Assembly (NCBI RefSeq): GCF_000423325.1 | Contig: NZ_AUHT01000005.1 | Coordinates: 372,001-436,000, forward strand | DNA from: Lysobacter defluvii IMMIB APB-9 = DSM 18482 | GTDB taxonomy: Bacteria > Pseudomonadota > Gammaproteobacteria > Xanthomonadales > Xanthomonadaceae | Direction of reading: 5' to 3' | DNA: 64,000 nucleotides | Part shown: piece by piece, positions 38,750-47,298 of the stretch | Layout of the letters: every line of letters starts with the position of its first letter | Position numbering within the stretch: the first letter of the stretch is position 1 | Made by a program: the position numbers and the translations under genes | The notes under the pieces: generated by a model | Database searches by the model: none | Told to the model about the DNA's origin: nothing | Seen by the model: the letters and a program-made list of their open reading frames with translations, nothing else

Positions 38750-39749
38750 GGTATTCACCTCCTACGCGTTGGACTCCACCCGGACCTGCCCCCGTGGGAG
38801 GCAGCCATGTGTCCACAAGATAGAGCGGCCGCTGCTTGGATTCCATGTACAGGCGCCCGAGGTACTCGCCGATCATCCCCAGCGCGATCAATTGCACGCC
38901 GCCCAGGAACAGGATCACCGCCATCATCGTGGGCCAGCCCTGCACCGGGTCGCCGAACAGCAGCGCCTTGGCCACGACCCAGGTCCCGTAGCCGAAGGCG
39001 AACAGCGCGGTCAGCAGACCACAGTAGGTCGCCAGCCGCAGCGGCGCGGTCGAGAAGCTCGTGATTCCCTCCAGCGCGAAGTTCCACAGCTGCCACAGGT
39101 TGAACTTGCTGTGCCCGGTCGAACGCGGCTCGCGCTTGTACTCGATGGCCACGCTGTTGAAGCCGATCCAGCCGAACAGTCCCTTCATGAAGCGGTGGCG
39201 TTCGCGCAGCTGCCGCAATGCCTCCAGCGCGCGTGGCGAGAGCAGTCGGAAGTCGCCGGTGTCGGCCGGGATCGGCGTCCGGGACAGCCGGCCGATCACC
39301 CGGTAGAACAGGTGCGCGGTGCCACGTTTGACCAGGCCCTCGCCCTCGCGCGCGACCCGGGTGCCGTGGACGTCGTCGTAGCCTTCGCGCCAGCGCTCGA
39401 CGAACCGGGGCATCAGCTCCGGCGGATCCTGGCCGTCGGCGTCCAGGATCATCGCCGCGCCCGACTCGACCCGGTCGAGGGCGGCGGTCAGCGCCGCCTC
39501 CTTGCCGAAGTTGCGCGACAGCCGCAGCAGGCCGACGCGCGGGTCGGCCGCGGCGAGGGCCTGCATCACGCCCCAGGTGCCGTCGCGGCTGCCATCGTCG
39601 ACATAGAGCACCCGGCACTCGAGCCCGAAGCGCTGTTCGACCTCGCGCAGCGCCGCAAGGATGCGCGGCTGCAGCAACGGCAGGCTGCCGGCCTCGTTGA
39701 AGGCAGCGACGACGACGGTCAGGCGGTCATGCAGCAGGGGCGCGGTCAT
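38709..39749 (-). CDS. Polyprenol-phosphate sugar glycosyltransferase (GT2, GtrB/Dpm-like)
   Basis: The 346-residue protein has a GT2 catalytic domain (about 10-225) with LTVVVAAFNEAGSL, YVDDGSRDGT and the D-x-D-like DADGQDPPELM, then two membrane segments (about 240-262 and 275-297), the layout of GtrB/ArnC-type enzymes that move a sugar from a nucleotide to undecaprenyl phosphate. The family normally ends near LYMESKQRPLYLVD; here a 30-residue glycine-rich tail follows, part of it encoded over the CBS gene. It starts 17 bases after mtgA, so they may be co-transcribed. Confidence 0.9.
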   Translation of the reverse strand: MTAPLLHDRLTVVVAAFNEAGSLPLLQPRILAALREVEQRFGLECRVLYVDDGSRDGTWGVMQALAAADPRVGLLRLSRNFGKEAALTAALDRVESGAAMILDADGQDPPELMPRFVERWREGYDDVHGTRVAREGEGLVKRGTAHLFYRVIGRLSRTPIPADTGDFRLLSPRALEALRQLRERHRFMKGLFGWIGFNSVAIEYKREPRSTGHSKFNLWQLWNFALEGITSFSTAPLRLATYCGLLTALFAFGYGTWVVAKALLFGDPVQGWPTMMAVILFLGGVQLIALGMIGEYLGRLYMESKQRPLYLVDTWLPPTGAGPGGVQRVGGEYHAQRTAPAGKQGQ

Positions 39750-39766
39750 GGGGCGGATGGTACGGA

Positions 39767-40501
39767 CTACAGCTGCTCGAGGTAGCCCGTGCCGCCGATC
39801 TGGCGCATCTGGCGCTGGATCTGCCCGGTGCGTCGCTGGACGTAGGGGCCGGGATTGGCGGCGCTGTAGCGCCTCGGGCTGGGCAGCACCGCGGCCAGGC
39901 GCGCGGCCTCGGCAGGGGTCAGCTGGGCCGCGTCCTTGCCGAAGTAGCGCCGTGCCGCCGCCTGGGCGCCGTACACGCCGTCGCCGAACTCGGCCACGTT
40001 GACGTAGACCTCGAGGATGCGCTGCTTGGGCCACAGCGCCTCGAGCAGCACGGTGTACCAGGCCTCCAGTCCCTTGCGCAGCCAGCTGCGCCCGCTCCAC
40101 AGGAACAGGTTCTTCGCCGTCTGCTGGCTGATCGTGCTGGCACCGCGCACGCGCCCTCCGCGGGCATTGCGCTCGGCGGCCGCGCGGATCGCCTCCAGGT
40201 CGAAGCCGTGGTGGCCGGCGAAGCGCTGGTCCTCCGCGGCGATCACCGCCACCGCCAGCTGCGGGGAGATGTCCCGGGCGTCGCGCCACCGGTAATCCAC
40301 CCGGAATCCGCGGTCGCCGGCGCGGAGCGCCTCCACCTGCCGCGCCACCATGAAGGCGGAGAACGGCGGATCCACGAATCGCAGCACCAGCACCTGCGAC
40401 ACGCTGCCCACCACGGCCAACAGCACCGCCAGCGCCAGCCACCGAAGCAGCCTGCGCATCGGGCCGCGCCGGCGCCGGCCGCCCTGCCTGTTCCTGCCCA
40501 T
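39767..40501 (-). CDS. mtgA: Monofunctional peptidoglycan transglycosylase
   Basis: MtgA polymerises lipid II into glycan strands. The 244-residue protein has a basic N-terminus, one membrane segment (about 17-38) and a GT51 domain with the catalytic glutamate in [17 protein letters not shown], then [29 protein letters not shown] and [20 protein letters not shown]. The ATG at 40501 is selected as the one nearest the membrane segment. It is divergent from hslO. Confidence 0.94.
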   Translation of the reverse strand: MGRNRQGGRRRRGPMRRLLRWLALAVLLAVVGSVSQVLVLRFVDPPFSAFMVARQVEALRAGDRGFRVDYRWRDARDISPQLAVAVIAAEDQRFAGHHGFDLEAIRAAAERNARGGRVRGASTISQQTAKNLFLWSGRSWLRKGLEAWYTVLLEALWPKQRILEVYVNVAEFGDGVYGAQAAARRYFGKDAAQLTPAEAARLAAVLPSPRRYSAANPGPYVQRRTGQIQRQMRQIGGTGYLEQL

Positions 40502-40578
40502 TGCCGCTCCCCGCAGACATCGCCGTGGCCTGCGCGCCATTATGGTGGGCCATCCCACGCGACCCCAGTGACAACCCG

Positions 40579-41499
40579 ATGAGCGATGCGAACGACCGCC
40601 TTACCCGTTTCCTGATCGACCGTGCCGGCGTGCGGGGCGTGCATGTACGCCTCGACGATGCCTGGGCACGGGTCCGCGCGAACATGCGTGCGACCGGGGA
40701 GCGTGCGCCGGCCGCGCTGGAACTGCTCGGCGAGGCGCTCGCGGCCGCGGCGCTGTTCACCGGCCACACCAAGGTCGATGGCCGCCTGGCGGTCCAACTG
40801 CGCACGCCCGGCGCGCTGCGCACCCTGTTCGCCGAGTGCACCGCCAGCGGCACCGTGCGCGGCATCGTCCGCGTCGATCCGGACGCCGGCGCCGTGCCCC
40901 GCAACCCGGCGGAGTTCGGGGAAGGCAGCGTACTGGCGATCACGATCGAGAACCCGCCGGCCCCGGGCCGCCGCGATCCGGTGCGCTACCAGGGCCTGGT
41001 GGGCCTGCAGGCGGACTCGCTTGCGGGCGCCTTCGAAGACTACTTCCGGCAGTCCGAGCAGCTTCCGACGCGGCTGCTGCTCGCCACCGACGGCGACCGC
41101 GTCGCGGGCGTGATGCTGCAGAAGCTCCCCGGCGACGAGGGCGACGAGGACGGCTGGAACCGCTCCAGCGCCCTGTTCGACACCCTGCCCGGCACCGAGT
41201 TGCTGGAGGTGCCCGCCTCGCTCCTGCTCACCCGCCTGTTCCACGAGGACGGCGTCCAGCTGTTGGGAGGACGCGACCTGGAATTCGGCTGCTCGTGCTC
41301 CACCGGACGCGTCGAGGCGATGCTCGTCTCGCTGGGCGAAGACGAGGCGATCGCCGCGACCCGCGCGAGCGGAACGCCCGGGGTCGCGGAGATCACCTGC
41401 GAGTTCTGCGGGGAGCGCTACCACATCGACGAGGAGCGGCTGCGGCGCCTGCTCGACGCCGATGCCACGGGCGTCGATGCGCCGGGACGCACCCAGTGA
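40579..41499 (+). CDS. hslO: Redox-regulated chaperone Hsp33
   Basis: Hsp33 is activated by oxidation of a zinc-bound cysteine cluster and holds unfolded proteins. The 306-residue product carries the C-x-C in [14 protein letters not shown] and the C-x-x-C in [13 protein letters not shown], all four cysteines intact. The N-terminal domain with [12 protein letters not shown] is as expected. ATG 40579 was chosen by family alignment; the frame stays open upstream to 40501. Confidence 0.95.
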   Translation: MSDANDRLTRFLIDRAGVRGVHVRLDDAWARVRANMRATGERAPAALELLGEALAAAALFTGHTKVDGRLAVQLRTPGALRTLFAECTASGTVRGIVRVDPDAGAVPRNPAEFGEGSVLAITIENPPAPGRRDPVRYQGLVGLQADSLAGAFEDYFRQSEQLPTRLLLATDGDRVAGVMLQKLPGDEGDEDGWNRSSALFDTLPGTELLEVPASLLLTRLFHEDGVQLLGGRDLEFGCSCSTGRVEAMLVSLGEDEAIAATRASGTPGVAEITCEFCGERYHIDEERLRRLLDADATGVDAPGRTQ

Positions 41500-41636
41500 A
41501 CGGGATTGTGGCCGGTGTCACGGCGGGTTCCGGCTGCCTTCACATCCCATTGATTGTTAAGGATCCATAAATCCCATAAGCTCGGACGCGACACTCGGGG
41601 GAACCAACGCGACCGGCCACGGTCGTACCAATCGTC

Positions 41637-42476
41637 ATGCACACGCCTCTGTCCCGATTGACGCTGGCCCTTGTCCTCGCCTTTGGCGTGGCGGGCGGCG
41701 CGCATGCGCAGGCGAAAGCATCCGGCACTGCGGCGCTCCCGGTCTGGGACGGCAGCGGAAAGCTCGAGGCGGTACTGCTGCTGGAGCCGGCCGGGGATGC
41801 GGCCGTCTCCGGCAACCGCTGGCAGCTGGGCAGCAATACGCTGGAAGCCGCCTTCGGCGTGCAGTCCGGCAACGAGCTCGGGCTGCTGTGCAACCAGACC
41901 GGCTCCCTGGGCATGGCCATCGGCAACCTCGCCGAGAACTGCATGCTGGCCAGCGTCGGCGCGCGCGACCAGGGCGCTGCCCGTGCGGGCGCCAGCCTCA
42001 GCCGCGGCAACACCGAGGTCGGCGTCGCCATGGGCAAGGCCCGGGCGGCACTTCCCTCCTGGCTGTCGCCGGGGCGCCCGGCAAGCCGCGTCGACGAAAA
42101 CACCCTCACCGTCTACGGCGAGCAGCACATCGGTCGCGAGGCCACCGTCTCCATCGGTGGCACCTGGGCCCGCGCGCGCCTGGTCCCCGCGGTCGAAGTC
42201 CCGGCCCTGGCCGGGCGCTGGGACAGCGTCAGCCTGACCGTCGGCGCGGACTACGGCGACTTCGGCGCCAACATCATCGGCCGCGTGGTCGACAACCCGG
42301 GTCCCGCGGGCAACTGGGAAGGCGTCGGCCTGGGCTTCACCTGGCGCACGCCGTGGAGCGGCCGCCTGACCGTAGGCGCGGAAAAGCTCACCCGCGGCGG
42401 CAACCCGTTCGCTCCCGGGGTCGAGGTAGAGGACGAGGGGACCGTCCCGTACGTGCGGTACGAGCAGGACCTTTGA
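41637..42476 (+). CDS. Exported protein of unknown function, likely beta-rich or barrel
   Basis: I do not recognise the family. The 279-residue product has a clear signal peptide (1-25, cleavage after GGAHAQ). The mature part shows alternating hydrophobic/polar stretches with glycines (VSIGGTWARARL, SVSLTVGADYGDFGANIIG, GVGLGFTWRTPW) and ends in VPYVRYEQDL, features of an outer-membrane beta-barrel or beta-sandwich. The upstream gap is unusually AT-rich for this genome (around 41550-41580), so it likely has its own promoter. It precedes the first TonB-dependent receptor by 257 bases. Confidence 0.7.
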   Translation: MHTPLSRLTLALVLAFGVAGGAHAQAKASGTAALPVWDGSGKLEAVLLLEPAGDAAVSGNRWQLGSNTLEAAFGVQSGNELGLLCNQTGSLGMAIGNLAENCMLASVGARDQGAARAGASLSRGNTEVGVAMGKARAALPSWLSPGRPASRVDENTLTVYGEQHIGREATVSIGGTWARARLVPAVEVPALAGRWDSVSLTVGADYGDFGANIIGRVVDNPGPAGNWEGVGLGFTWRTPWSGRLTVGAEKLTRGGNPFAPGVEVEDEGTVPYVRYEQDL

Positions 42477-42616
42477 ACCCGCTTCCGGGTGCTTGCTTTT
42501 GCACCCCACATCCCCCCTCTTCGAGAGGCTGCCTTCACGCGTCAATCACGCGTGGAGCGCCCGGCTGATCCCAACGTACTGATTTTTCTTGGTGTTACGG
42601 CGGCGCGAAGCATTCC

Positions 42617-42655
42617 TTAACGCAGCTTTAATCCGGCGACAATGACCGCTACCAT
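42617..42655 (+). promoter_or_regulatory. Promoter of the first TonB receptor, duplicated in the second
   Basis: A TTAA-N6-TTTAAT block (42617-42632) lies 17 bases before TACCAT (42650-42655). The same elements with identical 33-base spacing occur before the second receptor (47177-47215). TTTAAT and TACCAT are plausible -35 and -10 boxes; the upstream TTAA may be part of an activator site. Confidence 0.5.
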
Positions 42656-42702
42656 CGGCCTGCCTTGCCGGTTTTGTCCTTTCACCACACCGGGGAGGTC
42701 CT

Positions 42703-42733
42703 ATGGGATACCAAGACTCAGTTGGAGAGAGAG
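42703..42733 (+). promoter_or_regulatory. Conserved leader element before the first TonB receptor
   Basis: The 31 bases before the start codon match those before the second receptor at 30 of 31 positions. They contain a small CCAA/TTGG hairpin and the ribosome-binding site GGAGAGAG. An ATG at 42703, itself preceded by GGGGAGG, opens a 13-codon ORF that ends at 42744, overlapping the receptor start by 11 bases. Confidence 0.55.
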
Positions 42734-45613
42734 ATGACCCTTAAGACCCACAAGCTCCGCGACGCGATTTCACTCGCGCTCGTCGCCGGAGCGGCTGCCG
42801 TTTCCGGCAACGCCTTCGCTCAGGAGGCCAGCCCCACTGGCCAGGACGCCACCACCCTCGACCGCATCGAGGTCACCGGCTCTCGCATCCGCCAGGTGGA
42901 TGCCGAGACCTCCCAGCCGATCCTGGTGCTGGACCGCCAGGCCATCGAGCAGTCCGGCCGCACGTCGGTCGCCGACCTGCTGCAGACCATCACCACCAAC
43001 GGCGCCCCGATCAACACCCAGGTCAACAACGGCGGCGACGGCTCCGCCGGCGTGGACCTGCGCGGCCTTGGTTCCGCCCGGACCCTCGTCCTGGTCAACG
43101 GCCGCCGCTGGGTCTCCAGCCTGGGCGGCAGCGTCGACCTGAACACCATCCCCTCGGCCATGGTCGAGCGGGTCGAGATCCTGAAGGACGGTGCGTCCTC
43201 GATCTACGGCTCCGACGCCATCGCGGGCGTGGTCAACCTCATCACCCGCCAGGACTTCGACGGCGCGGAAGCCCACGTCTACTACGGCCAGTACAGCCAG
43301 GGCGACGGCGAGCGCACCACCGCCGACTTCACGCTCGGCTCGAGCAGCGACCGCGGCAACATCGTGATCGGCATCTCGCACACGGACGAGAAGGCGGTCT
43401 CGGCCGCTGACCGCGCCATTTCCCGCGACCCGGTCTTCGGCTTCGGTTCCTCGCAGTACAGCTCGTTCTCGAACTACGGCCAGATCTGGGACCTGATCGA
43501 CGCCGACGGCAACCCCACCGGCGACATCAACGAAGCCGCCACGCTCGCACGCTGGGTGGTCAACGACGGCGCGGATGGCCGCGACCTCGCCAACTACCAT
43601 CCGTTCAGCAGTGCGGACGCGTACAACTACGCCAAGGACAACTACCTGCGCACGCCGAACGAGCGGACGTCGCTGTACGTGCAGGGCCGCTACGACATCA
43701 CCGACACCGTGGCGTTCGTTACCGACGCGCTGTACAACGAGCGCCTGTCGGCGCAGCAGCTCGCCGGCTTCCCGCTCGGCGAGGGCAACTACCTGTCCGG
43801 TGACCAGGGCCTGTCCGCGGACAGTTACTACAACCCCACCCGGGGCACGGCGAACGCGCGCGAGCTGAACTGGAGCCGGCGCCTGGTGGAGCAGGAGCGC
43901 TTCTACGAGCAGGACGTCAAGACCTGGCACTTCTACGGCGGCTTCCAGGGCTCGTTCGACTTCGCGGACCGCTACTTCGACTGGGATGTCGGCTACGCGT
44001 TCAACCGCAACGACCAGACCGACATGCAGATCGGCGACGTCAACATGCAGGCCCTGCGCACTGCGACCGGCGCGTCCTTCCTGGGCGACGACGGCGTCGT
44101 GTACTGCGGTACGCCCGACGCGGTCATCGAGGGCTGCGTGCCGTTCAACCCGCTCAGCAGCCCCGGCGAGATCACCCAGGAGCAGCTCAACTACATCCTG
44201 TTCACCGCCAAGGACAAGTACCAGAACACCAGCAAGAGCTACACCGCCAACATCAGCGGCGACCTGTTCCAGCTGCCGGGCGGCATGGCGGGCTTCGCGG
44301 CCGGCTTCGAGCACCGCAAGGAGTCCGGCTACGACAACCCGGACGCGTTCGTGTCCGCCGGCCTGTCCTCGGGCAACGCGCGCCAGCCGACCTCGGGCGG
44401 GTACGACCTGAACGACTTCTACGTCGAGCTGCTGTTGCCGGTGCTGTCCGACGTGCCGGGTGCGCAGCTGCTGGAGTTCAGCCTTGCCACCCGCTACTCG
44501 GACTACAGCAACTTCGGCGAGACCACCAACAGCAAGTTCGGTTTCAAGTGGAAGCCGATCGACGACCTGCTGGTGCGAGGCAACTGGGCCGAGGGCTTCC
44601 GCGCCCCGGCGATCAGCAACCTGTTCGGTGGCGCCGCGGCCTCGTATGACAGCTACGGCGACCCCTGCTCGGCGGACAGCCCGTACTTCTCGCGACCGGA
44701 AGTGCAGCAGCGCTGCGCCGCGGCCGGCGTGCCGGAGGGCTTCGTGCAGCGCACCAACGCCGGCGACGGCTACAACGGCCAGACCCCGTATCCGTTCAAC
44801 TGGGTGTCGAACGTCGACCTGGGGCCGGAGACCGCCACCAACAAGACCCTGGGCTTCGTCTACAGCCCCGGATACTTCAGCGGCTTCGACCTGTCCGTCG
44901 ACTGGTGGGAGATCAGCATCGAGGGGGCGATCAGCCGTCCTTCCGCCACCTACATCCTCGACCAGTGCTTCGTGGAGGGCGACGAGGGCTTCTGTGACAT
45001 CGCGTATGGCCTTGGCGGGCTCACCCGCGACACATTCGGCACCATCAACAACTTCAACCGCGGCCTGCTGAACCTGGCCGAGGTCGAGGTCGAAGGCTTC
45101 GACGTGACGGCGCGCTACCGCCTCCCGGAGACGAACTACGGCAGCTTCTGGCTGGTGTGGGACAACTCGTACATCGCACGTTACGAGTCGCGCTCGACCC
45201 CCGAAGGCGAGTGGGACAACGTGGTGGGCGAGTACAGCCAGGATGTTCCGACCTGGCGCCTGCGCTCCAACCTGGGCGTGAACTGGAACCTGGGTGACTT
45301 CGGCGCAAGCTGGACCACGCGCTACTACTCCGGCCTGGTGGAGTCCTGCCCGACCTTCGCGCTCTCGGCGTGCAGTGACCCCGACCGCCGCATCGAGGCC
45401 GGTGCCGATCCGCAGAACCGCCTGCCCTCGACCACCTACCACGACGTGCAGGTCCGCTACGAGCTGCCGTGGAACGGCCAGGTCGCGGTAGGTGTCAACA
45501 ACGTGTTCGACAAGGATCCGCCGGTCTCCTTCCAGGCCTTCGCGAACTCGTTCGACTCCCAGTACGACACCCCGGGGCAGTTCTACTACATGGAGTACCG
45601 CCAGCGCTTCTGA
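42734..45613 (+). CDS. TonB-dependent outer-membrane receptor
   Basis: The 959-residue protein has a signal peptide (1-30, ending NAFAQE), an N-terminal plug domain (about 45-165) with IEVTGSRIRQVDAETSQP, LRGLGSARTLVLVNGRR and VEILKDGASSIYGSDAIAGV, then a long barrel ending in FYYMEYRQRF with terminal phenylalanine. The KTHKLRDAI N-terminus is shared with the second receptor. No iron-specific regulator or N-terminal signalling domain is present. Substrate unknown; xanthomonad receptors of this size often import carbohydrates or peptides. Confidence 0.93.
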   Translation: MTLKTHKLRDAISLALVAGAAAVSGNAFAQEASPTGQDATTLDRIEVTGSRIRQVDAETSQPILVLDRQAIEQSGRTSVADLLQTITTNGAPINTQVNNGGDGSAGVDLRGLGSARTLVLVNGRRWVSSLGGSVDLNTIPSAMVERVEILKDGASSIYGSDAIAGVVNLITRQDFDGAEAHVYYGQYSQGDGERTTADFTLGSSSDRGNIVIGISHTDEKAVSAADRAISRDPVFGFGSSQYSSFSNYGQIWDLIDADGNPTGDINEAATLARWVVNDGADGRDLANYHPFSSADAYNYAKDNYLRTPNERTSLYVQGRYDITDTVAFVTDALYNERLSAQQLAGFPLGEGNYLSGDQGLSADSYYNPTRGTANARELNWSRRLVEQERFYEQDVKTWHFYGGFQGSFDFADRYFDWDVGYAFNRNDQTDMQIGDVNMQALRTATGASFLGDDGVVYCGTPDAVIEGCVPFNPLSSPGEITQEQLNYILFTAKDKYQNTSKSYTANISGDLFQLPGGMAGFAAGFEHRKESGYDNPDAFVSAGLSSGNARQPTSGGYDLNDFYVELLLPVLSDVPGAQLLEFSLATRYSDYSNFGETTNSKFGFKWKPIDDLLVRGNWAEGFRAPAISNLFGGAAASYDSYGDPCSADSPYFSRPEVQQRCAAAGVPEGFVQRTNAGDGYNGQTPYPFNWVSNVDLGPETATNKTLGFVYSPGYFSGFDLSVDWWEISIEGAISRPSATYILDQCFVEGDEGFCDIAYGLGGLTRDTFGTINNFNRGLLNLAEVEVEGFDVTARYRLPETNYGSFWLVWDNSYIARYESRSTPEGEWDNVVGEYSQDVPTWRLRSNLGVNWNLGDFGASWTTRYYSGLVESCPTFALSACSDPDRRIEAGADPQNRLPSTTYHDVQVRYELPWNGQVAVGVNNVFDKDPPVSFQAFANSFDSQYDTPGQFYYMEYRQRF

Positions 45614-45636
45614 TGCACGGCGGATAGCAACAGGGA

Positions 45637-45666
45637 GGGCGGCCCCGGCGACGGGGCCGCCCTTTT
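45637..45666 (+). terminator. Intrinsic terminator after the first TonB receptor
   Basis: A perfect 10-base stem GGGCGGCCCC/GGGGCCGCCC with a GGCGAC loop is followed by TTTT. It lies 24 bases after the receptor stop. Confidence 0.9.
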
Positions 45667-45720
45667 GCTGTGGCCACGGTGATTCCGCGGGCGCCAGCCC
45701 GGCACAGCCAGGACCAAGCG

Positions 45721-47037
45721 ATGAGCAGAGACGACATGGAATCCGCGCACCTGTTGCGCGCCCGCGCCCGCGATGCGGCGATGCGGGGCGACGGCGCGCT
45801 TGCGCACTCCCTCTTCAGCGCCCTGCTGGCCCATGCGCCCGGGGATGCGGAGGCATCGAACTACATCGCGGTGAGCGACCTGGCCGCCGGCCGCGTCGGC
45901 GAAGCGCGAGCGCGACTGCAGCGCGTGCTGCAAGCGCACCCCGATGACCCGACCACGCGCAAGAACCTCGGCATCGCGCTCCTTCGTGCCGGCGAGGCCG
46001 AGGGTGCGCGCGAGGTGCTCCGGGCGCTGGTCACGGAAGACCCCTCCTTCTTCGTCGCGCGCCTGCACCTGGGCGTGGCGTACGAGCAGCTTGGCGACCG
46101 CGAACAGGCCGCCAACGAATATTTCCGCGCGATCGCCGCCGCACAGCAGCAGGGCCACTGGACCGCGCCCCGCACGACTCCTCCGGGGCTGCGCCCCGCG
46201 GTGGAGCACGCTATGGAGGTCGCCCGCCTTGGACGTCGCGCCCTGCTCGCCTCGCTTCTTGGGCCCTTGCGGGAGAAGCACGGCACCGCGGCGATGGAGC
46301 GCGTGGACCGCTGCGTCTCCGGCTATCTCGGCGACCTGCGCCTGAGGCCGGCCGACCCGCGGCAGCAGCCGCAGTTCCTCTACTTTCCCGGGCTGCCGGA
46401 AACCCCGGTGTTCGACCGGGCGCTGTTCCCCTGGTACGACGACATGGAGCAGGCCACCGGGCTCATCACGGCGGAGTTGCGCGAGGTGCTCGGGGACACG
46501 CCGCAGCTGGAGCCGTTCCTCGGCGAACCGCCACCGGGGCTCACGTCCAGCTACCTGAGTGGCGACGGCGGATCCGGCGCCCCACGGTGGGACGCCTTCT
46601 TCTTCTACCGTCACGGGCGCAGGTACGAGGCGAACGCACGAAGGTGCCCGCGCACCGTCGAGGCCCTCGACCGCGCCCCCACCGTCCGGATCCCGGGCCA
46701 TGCGCCCGAGTCACTGTTTTCCGTCCTCGGACCGGGCTCGCACATCAAGCCGCACCACGGCGTCACCAATACACGCGTGGTGACGCACCTGCCGCTGGTG
46801 GTGCCCGAGGGGTGCCGGCTCCGCGTCGCCGACCATATCCACGCCTGGCAACCCGGACGCTGCTTCACGTTCGACGACACGTACGAGCACGAAGCCTGGA
46901 ACCGCAGCAACGAAACCCGCGTGGTCCTGCTCTTCGATGTGTGGAACCCGTATTTGACGCAGCCTGAACAAGAGGCCCTGGCCGTGCTGGTGAGGGGCCT
47001 CGGCGACCTCGACCGTCCCGCACCAGGCTCCCCTTGA
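45721..47037 (+). CDS. TPR protein with aspartyl/asparaginyl beta-hydroxylase domain
   Basis: The 438-residue product has N-terminal TPR repeats (about 10-150) and a C-terminal 2-oxoglutarate/iron hydroxylase domain of the AspH family (about 275-425), with the iron-ligand region GSHIKPHHGVTNTRVV (His345/His346), FDDTYEHEAWNRS (His390) and the co-substrate arginine in NETRVVLLFD. No signal peptide, so it should act in the cytoplasm. It lies between two related TonB receptors, a recurring neighbourhood for this family. Substrate unknown. ATG 45721 chosen over GTG 45670 because the latter sits right after the terminator. Confidence 0.86.
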   Translation: MSRDDMESAHLLRARARDAAMRGDGALAHSLFSALLAHAPGDAEASNYIAVSDLAAGRVGEARARLQRVLQAHPDDPTTRKNLGIALLRAGEAEGAREVLRALVTEDPSFFVARLHLGVAYEQLGDREQAANEYFRAIAAAQQQGHWTAPRTTPPGLRPAVEHAMEVARLGRRALLASLLGPLREKHGTAAMERVDRCVSGYLGDLRLRPADPRQQPQFLYFPGLPETPVFDRALFPWYDDMEQATGLITAELREVLGDTPQLEPFLGEPPPGLTSSYLSGDGGSGAPRWDAFFFYRHGRRYEANARRCPRTVEALDRAPTVRIPGHAPESLFSVLGPGSHIKPHHGVTNTRVVTHLPLVVPEGCRLRVADHIHAWQPGRCFTFDDTYEHEAWNRSNETRVVLLFDVWNPYLTQPEQEALAVLVRGLGDLDRPAPGSP

Positions 47038-47176
47038 GAACGGAGAGGGCAACCGCCAAGGACAGGATCGGCACAGTGGCACCGGCCGAGCAACGTTTGC
47101 CGTATTTGGCGCAACATCTCCAACTAGCTGATTCGTAGGCTCTTTTCCGGGGGTGTAACAGCGCTCTAAGTAAATC

Positions 47177-47215
47177 TTAATGGGACTTTAATTCTTTCCT
47201 CCCTGCGACTACCAT
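47177..47215 (+). promoter_or_regulatory. Promoter of the second TonB receptor
   Basis: TTAA-N6-TTTAAT (47177-47192) and TACCAT (47210-47215), with the same spacing as before the first receptor. The surrounding bases differ, so the shared elements look functionally conserved. Confidence 0.5.
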
Positions 47216-47267
47216 CGACCGGCCCTACCGGGTTTCGCAGCCACTTTTGCTGCATCCGGGGGGTCCC

Positions 47268-47298
47268 ATGGGATACCAAGACTCACTTGGAGAGAGAG
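47268..47298 (+). promoter_or_regulatory. Conserved leader element before the second TonB receptor
   Basis: The element matches the first receptor's leader except for one base (C for G, strengthening a CCAAG/CTTGG stem). It ends in GGAGAGAG directly before the ATG. Here the upstream ATG at 47268 opens a frame that does not stop early, so conservation is probably at the RNA level rather than for a peptide. Confidence 0.55.
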
